Assembly: GCF_003289965.1 (NCBI RefSeq)
Contig: NZ_QMBQ01000001.1
Span: 248,001 to 312,000 of the forward strand
DNA: 64,000 nt
Reading direction: 5' to 3'
Source: Mesorhizobium atlanticum
GTDB lineage: Bacteria > Pseudomonadota > Alphaproteobacteria > Rhizobiales > Rhizobiaceae
Part shown: positions 60,457-64,000 of the stretch, in pieces
Position numbering within the stretch: position 1 is the first letter of the stretch
Layout of the letters: every line of letters starts with the position of its first letter
Translations under genes and position numbers: made by a program
The notes under the pieces: model-generated
What the model was told of the DNA's origin: nothing
Seen by the model: only the letters and a program-made list of their open reading frames with translations
Databases searched by the model: none

Positions 60457-61719
60457 TCAGCCATTGTAGCGCTGGAACACGAGCGAGGCGTTGGTGCCGC
60501 CGAAACCGAAGGAATTCGACAGCGCGACGTCGATCTGGCGCTGGCGCGGCTTGTTCGGCACGAGATCGATCGCCGTCTCGCGTTCCGGATTGTCGAGATT
60601 GATCGTGGCGGGAGCGATGTTGTCGCGGATGGCAAGGATCGAGAAGATCGCTTCCGCGGCACCCGCGGCGCCCAGCAGATGGCCGACCGACGACTTTGTC
60701 GACGACATCGAGATCTTCGAGGCGGCATTGCCGACCAGGCGCTCGACCGCGCCAAGCTCGATCGTGTCGGCCATGGTCGAGGTGCCATGGGCATTGATGT
60801 AATCGACATCGGCAGGGGAAAGCTTCGCCCGGTTCAACGCCGCCGTCATGCAACGGAAGGCGCCGTCGCCATCCTCGGCGGGGGCGGTGATGTGGTAGGC
60901 GTCTCCGGTCAGCCCGTAGCCGGTGACTTCGGCGTAGATCTTGGCGCCGCGCGCCTTGGCGTGCTCGAGCTCTTCGAGCACGACGACGCCGGCGCCCTCG
61001 CCCATGACGAAGCCGTCGCGGTCGCGGTCGTATGGGCGCGAAGCGGTCTCCGGTGTATCGTTGCGGTCGGTGGAGAGCGCGCGGCAGGCGGCGAAGCCCG
61101 CAATCGACAGCCGGGTGACCGGCGCTTCGGCGCCGCCCGCGACCATGACGTCGGCATCGCCCCACATGATCAGCCGGGCCGCGTCGCCAATGGCGTGCGC
61201 GCCGGTCGAGCAGGCGGTGACGACCGCATGGTTCGGGCCTTTCAGGCCGTGGCGGATGGAGACCTGGCCCGAGACCAGGTTGATGATCTGCCCGGGGATG
61301 AAGAACGGGCTGATGCGGCGCGGCCCGCGATCCTTCAGGATCATCGCATTTTCGGCGATGCCGTCGATGCCGCCGATGCCGGAGCCGATCAGCACGCCGG
61401 TGGCGCACTGATCCTCATGGGTTTCGGGCTTCCAACCGGAATCGGCCAGCGCCTCGTCGGCGGCCGCGATGCCGTAAAGGATGAAGTCGCCGATCTTGCG
61501 CAGTTCCTTCGGCTCGAGCACGGCCTCCGGATTGAAGGTGCCGTTCGAGCCGTCGCCGCGCGGGATGATGTGGGCGATCTTGCAGGCAAGATCGTCCACC
61601 TCGAACTCGGTGACACGGCGGCAGGCGCTGCGGCCGGAAAGCAATTCCCGCCAGCTGTGCTCGACGCCCATGCCAAACGGCGAAAGCAGGCCAAGGCCCG
61701 TGACGACGACACGCCTCAT
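60457..61719 (-). CDS. fabF: beta-ketoacyl-ACP synthase II
   Basis: 420 residues. FabF extends acyl-ACP with malonyl-ACP. The catalytic Cys170 is in ACSTGAHAIG, and the two His residues are in NAHGTSTMADT and SVGHLLGAAGA; SFGFGGTNASL is the C-terminal mark. It follows acpP by 34 bases in the order fabD-fabG-acpP-fabF-mltG. The start is MRRVVVTGLG at 61719. Confidence 0.97.
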   Translation of the reverse strand: MRRVVVTGLGLLSPFGMGVEHSWRELLSGRSACRRVTEFEVDDLACKIAHIIPRGDGSNGTFNPEAVLEPKELRKIGDFILYGIAAADEALADSGWKPETHEDQCATGVLIGSGIGGIDGIAENAMILKDRGPRRISPFFIPGQIINLVSGQVSIRHGLKGPNHAVVTACSTGAHAIGDAARLIMWGDADVMVAGGAEAPVTRLSIAGFAACRALSTDRNDTPETASRPYDRDRDGFVMGEGAGVVVLEELEHAKARGAKIYAEVTGYGLTGDAYHITAPAEDGDGAFRCMTAALNRAKLSPADVDYINAHGTSTMADTIELGAVERLVGNAASKISMSSTKSSVGHLLGAAGAAEAIFSILAIRDNIAPATINLDNPERETAIDLVPNKPRQRQIDVALSNSFGFGGTNASLVFQRYNG

Positions 61720-61753
61720 CGCAGGTCCTCCCCGATTATGCCTGCGAAAGAAC

Positions 61754-61990
61754 TCAGGCCGAGGCCTTGTCGATATACTTCACGGCGTCGCCGACGGTGA
61801 GGATCGTCTCGGCGGCATCGTCCGGAATCTCGACGCCGAACTCTTCTTCGAACGCCATGACGAGTTCGACCGTGTCGAGGCTGTCCGCGCCCAGGTCGTC
61901 GATGAAGCTCGCCTGCTCCGTCACCTTGTCGGCATCGACGCCGAGATGCTCGATGACGATCTTCTTGACGCGCTCTGCGGTGTCACTCAT
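61754..61990 (-). CDS. acpP: acyl carrier protein
   Basis: 78 residues. The phosphopantetheine is carried on Ser37 in [12 protein letters not shown]. Highly acidic, standard length. GAGGA lies ten bases before the ATG at 61990. Growing acyl chains of the FAS II system ride on it. It lies between fabG (221 bases upstream) and fabF. Confidence 0.98.
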   Translation of the reverse strand: MSDTAERVKKIVIEHLGVDADKVTEQASFIDDLGADSLDTVELVMAFEEEFGVEIPDDAAETILTVGDAVKYIDKASA

Positions 61991-62061
61991 TTGGGCAATC
62001 CTCGTCTTATGTTGTCTATCTTCGTTAGCGGGCGGAATGCCGCTAATCAAGCTGAAAGATG

Positions 62062-62092
62062 GTCCTGCGGGCAACGCAACGCCACAGGACCG
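62062..62092. promoter_or_regulatory. leader hairpin upstream of acpP
   Basis: GGTCCTG and CAGGACC form a 7-base stem in the 221-base gap between fabG and acpP, extended weakly by inner pairs. On the plus strand GGTTTTTG follows, so it could end rightward antisense transcription; on the minus strand it would be part of the acpP leader. Role unknown. Confidence 0.35.
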
Positions 62093-62211
62093 GTTTTTGC
62101 CCGAACCGCCGGGTTGCGGGCCGCATTACACGAAAAATGACGGGCGTCCAAGCCGAAATGGCTGTTTTCACAGGCGCCCGGGGATTGGCCTCCCCTTAGA
62201 TCGTTACCCCC

Positions 62212-62949
62212 TTAGATCATCGCCATGCCGCCATTCACGTGAATGGTCTGGCCGGTGACGTAAGCCGCCTCGTTGGAAGCAAGGTAGGCGACGGCGGACG
62301 CGACCTCGGCGCTGGTGCCCATGCGCCTTGTCGGGATGGCGGCCATGATCGTCTCTTTCTGCTTGTCGTTGAGCTTGTCGGTCATGGCCGATTCGATGAA
62401 GCCCGGGGCGACGCAGTTGACGGTGATGTTGCGGGTGGCGATCTCCTGCGCCAGCGACTTGGAAAAGCCGATCATGCCGGCCTTGGAGGCGCAGTAATTG
62501 GTCTGGCCGGGATTGCCGGTGACGCCGACCACCGAGGTGATGTTGATGATGCGGCCATGGCGGCGGCGCATCATCGGATGGGTCAGCTCGCGGGTCAGCC
62601 GGAACACGGCGGTGAGGTTGACCTCGATCACGCTGTCCCAGTCGGCATCCGACATCCGCACGAACAGGCCGTCCTTGGTGATGCCGGCATTGTTGACCAG
62701 GATGTCGACGCCTTCGAGATCCGCCTCCGCTTTCTGGCCGAGCGCCTTGACCGCGTCGCGGTCGGTCAAATCGGCCGGAAACAGCTTTACGCGCTCGCCG
62801 AGATCGCCAGCCAACGCTTCCAGCTTCTCCACGCGCGTGCCGTGCAGGCCGACGATGGCGCCCTGGCTGTGCAGCACCCTGGCGATCGCCTCGCCGATGC
62901 CTCCCGATGCGCCGGTGACGAGCGCCTTGCGGCCGGTCAGTTCGAACAT
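62212..62949 (-). CDS. fabG: 3-oxoacyl-ACP reductase
   Basis: 245 residues. FabG reduces beta-ketoacyl-ACP with NADPH. TGASGGIG at 12-19 binds the coenzyme; NNAG and the catalytic Ser139, Tyr152 and Lys156 (TNYCASKAG) are in place. Standard length. It is 60 bases after fabD and upstream of acpP in the FAS II cluster. Confidence 0.97.
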   Translation of the reverse strand: MFELTGRKALVTGASGGIGEAIARVLHSQGAIVGLHGTRVEKLEALAGDLGERVKLFPADLTDRDAVKALGQKAEADLEGVDILVNNAGITKDGLFVRMSDADWDSVIEVNLTAVFRLTRELTHPMMRRRHGRIINITSVVGVTGNPGQTNYCASKAGMIGFSKSLAQEIATRNITVNCVAPGFIESAMTDKLNDKQKETIMAAIPTRRMGTSAEVASAVAYLASNEAAYVTGQTIHVNGGMAMI

Positions 62950-63009
62950 TTTTCTCTCCTGATCTCAGAGAGGCACCCTTGGCACAGGTGCCGTCAAATC
63001 GCCAGCCTG

Positions 63010-63951
63010 TCAGCCAAGCGCCGCCAGCGCCGCCTCGACGTCGGCCGCCGTGCCGACGGTGCCCGTCGCGATGTCGCGGTTGATGCGGCGGGCCAGGCCG
63101 GACAGCACCTTGCCGGCGCCGATCTCGTAGAGCGTCGCGACGCCGTTGGCGCCGAACCACTCCACCGTCTCGCGCCAGCGCACACGGCCGGTCACCTGCT
63201 GGACCAGGCGGCGGGCGATCTCTTCCGGGTCGCTGGTCGGCGTCACGGTAACGTTGGAGACGACCGGGACCACCGGCGCCTGCTTTGCCACGCCGGCCAG
63301 CGCCTCCCGCATGATGTCGGCCGCAGGCGCCATCAGCGCCGAATGGAAGGGGGCCGAAACCTGCAGCATCAGCGCCCGCTTGGCGCCCTTTTCAGTACAC
63401 AGCTTCGCCGCCAGCTCGACCGCCGCCTTGGCGCCGGAAATCACCAGCTGGCCGCCGCCATTGTCGTTGGCGACCTGGCAGACAGAGCCTTTGGCCGCTT
63501 CCGCGCACGCCGCTTCGACATCGGCATGCTCCAGCCCGATGATGGCAGCCATGGCGCCCTCGCCGGCCGGCACCGCAGCCTGCATGGCGTTGCCACGGGT
63601 GCGCAGGAGCTTCGCCGCGTCGCCGACCGAAACGAAGCCGGCCGCGGCAAGCGCGGAATATTCGCCCAGCGAATGGCCGGCCACATAGGCTACCTTGTCC
63701 TTTAGCGAGAAGCCGCGCGCTTCGAGCGCCCGCATCGCCGCCAGCGACACCGCCATCAGCGCCGGCTGGGCGTTGGCGGTCAGCGTCAGCGTCTCTTCCG
63801 GCCCTTCCCAGATCAGTTTCGACAGGTTTTCGCCGAGCGCGGCATCCACTTCCTCGAAGACGCGGCGCGCTTCCGGGAACGCATCGGCGAGGTCCTTGCC
63901 CATGCCTACGGCCTGGCTGCCCTGTCCCGGAAAGGTAAATGCGACGGCCAT
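63010..63951 (-). CDS. fabD: malonyl-CoA--ACP transacylase
   Basis: 313 residues. FabD loads malonate from CoA onto ACP. The nucleophile Ser94 is in GHSLGEYSA and the partner His near 203 in APFHSALM; FPGQGSQAVGMG at the start is diagnostic. It is complete within the window: bases 63952-64000 are upstream sequence only. It is the first visible gene of the leftward fatty-acid operon. Confidence 0.97.
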   Translation of the reverse strand: MAVAFTFPGQGSQAVGMGKDLADAFPEARRVFEEVDAALGENLSKLIWEGPEETLTLTANAQPALMAVSLAAMRALEARGFSLKDKVAYVAGHSLGEYSALAAAGFVSVGDAAKLLRTRGNAMQAAVPAGEGAMAAIIGLEHADVEAACAEAAKGSVCQVANDNGGGQLVISGAKAAVELAAKLCTEKGAKRALMLQVSAPFHSALMAPAADIMREALAGVAKQAPVVPVVSNVTVTPTSDPEEIARRLVQQVTGRVRWRETVEWFGANGVATLYEIGAGKVLSGLARRINRDIATGTVGTAADVEAALAALG

Positions 63952-64000
63952 TTTTGGTCTCTCCAGAGGCTGGTTTTCCCTGCCTCTGGCGCAAGGCGCA

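Noticed and set aside
1..64000. CRISPR array, tRNA or rRNA genes
   Set aside because: No regularly spaced short repeats and no cloverleaf or rRNA signatures were seen in reading; a tRNA scan could still find one I missed.

Overview
The window is high-GC chromosomal DNA of a rhizobial alphaproteobacterium. Mesorhizobium or a close relative fits best. This is inferred from protein style, from gene orders such as uvrC-pgsA-moaD-moaE, lptF-lptG-lptD-SurA-like-pdxA-rsmA and fabD-fabG-acpP-fabF-mltG, and from small palindromic repeats of the rhizobial type. I found no rRNA, tRNA, CRISPR array, intact insertion sequence or phage.

Layout. Bases 1-5.5 kb hold a secreted glycine-rich repeat protein, small stress-type enzymes (DinB fold, GST), ndk, and a fluoride-defence operon (two crcB genes plus DUF190) behind a well-matched fluoride riboswitch with its own terminator. 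Bases 5.5-10.4 kb hold a YbaY-like gene, moaD/moaE, pgsA, uvrC and a pteridine-reductase-like SDR. Bases 10.8-23.3 kb are accessory: an outer-membrane beta-barrel, GFA, TfoX-N and GST proteins, an Ala/Lys/Pro histone-H1-like protein, a TetR/DinB pair, an ECF42-type sigma factor with its DGPF (YciI) partner and a matching promoter, LysE, DoxX, VOC, AraC, RlmJ, and a TetR/carboxymuconolactone-decarboxylase pair with clear operator palindromes.

Bases 23.5-37.2 kb form a surface-polysaccharide island: UDP-glucuronate decarboxylase, UDP-glucose 4-epimerase, a flippase-like membrane protein, a GT2 sugar transferase, an acyltransferase, a cellulose-synthase-like GT2, a GH26-type hydrolase and an ATP-grasp enzyme. 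Two DUF995 proteins and two small lipoproteins sharing a CGPSGFGQ tail lie within or at the edge of it. A HigBA-like toxin-antitoxin pair with its promoter and operators follows.

Bases 37.8-44.0 kb carry the most interesting unit: six leftward genes joined by start/stop overlaps (KAS III-like synthase, extended SDR, metallo-beta-lactamase hydrolase, PaaK/F390-type adenylate-forming ligase, GNAT acyltransferase, Rieske oxygenase). It reads as a compact pathway for an acyl-derived metabolite whose product I cannot name. An alpha/beta hydrolase and a divergent LysR regulator stand upstream.

The rest, 45.9-64 kb, is core: holC, pepA, the LPS transport genes lptF/lptG/lptD, a SurA-like chaperone, pdxA, rsmA, a small Fic toxin-antitoxin insertion, gmk, yicC, mltG, and the fatty-acid block fabF, acpP, fabG, fabD. 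A family of small palindromic repeats with one loop design but different, compensated outer stems is scattered through the window, mostly at gene 3' ends.
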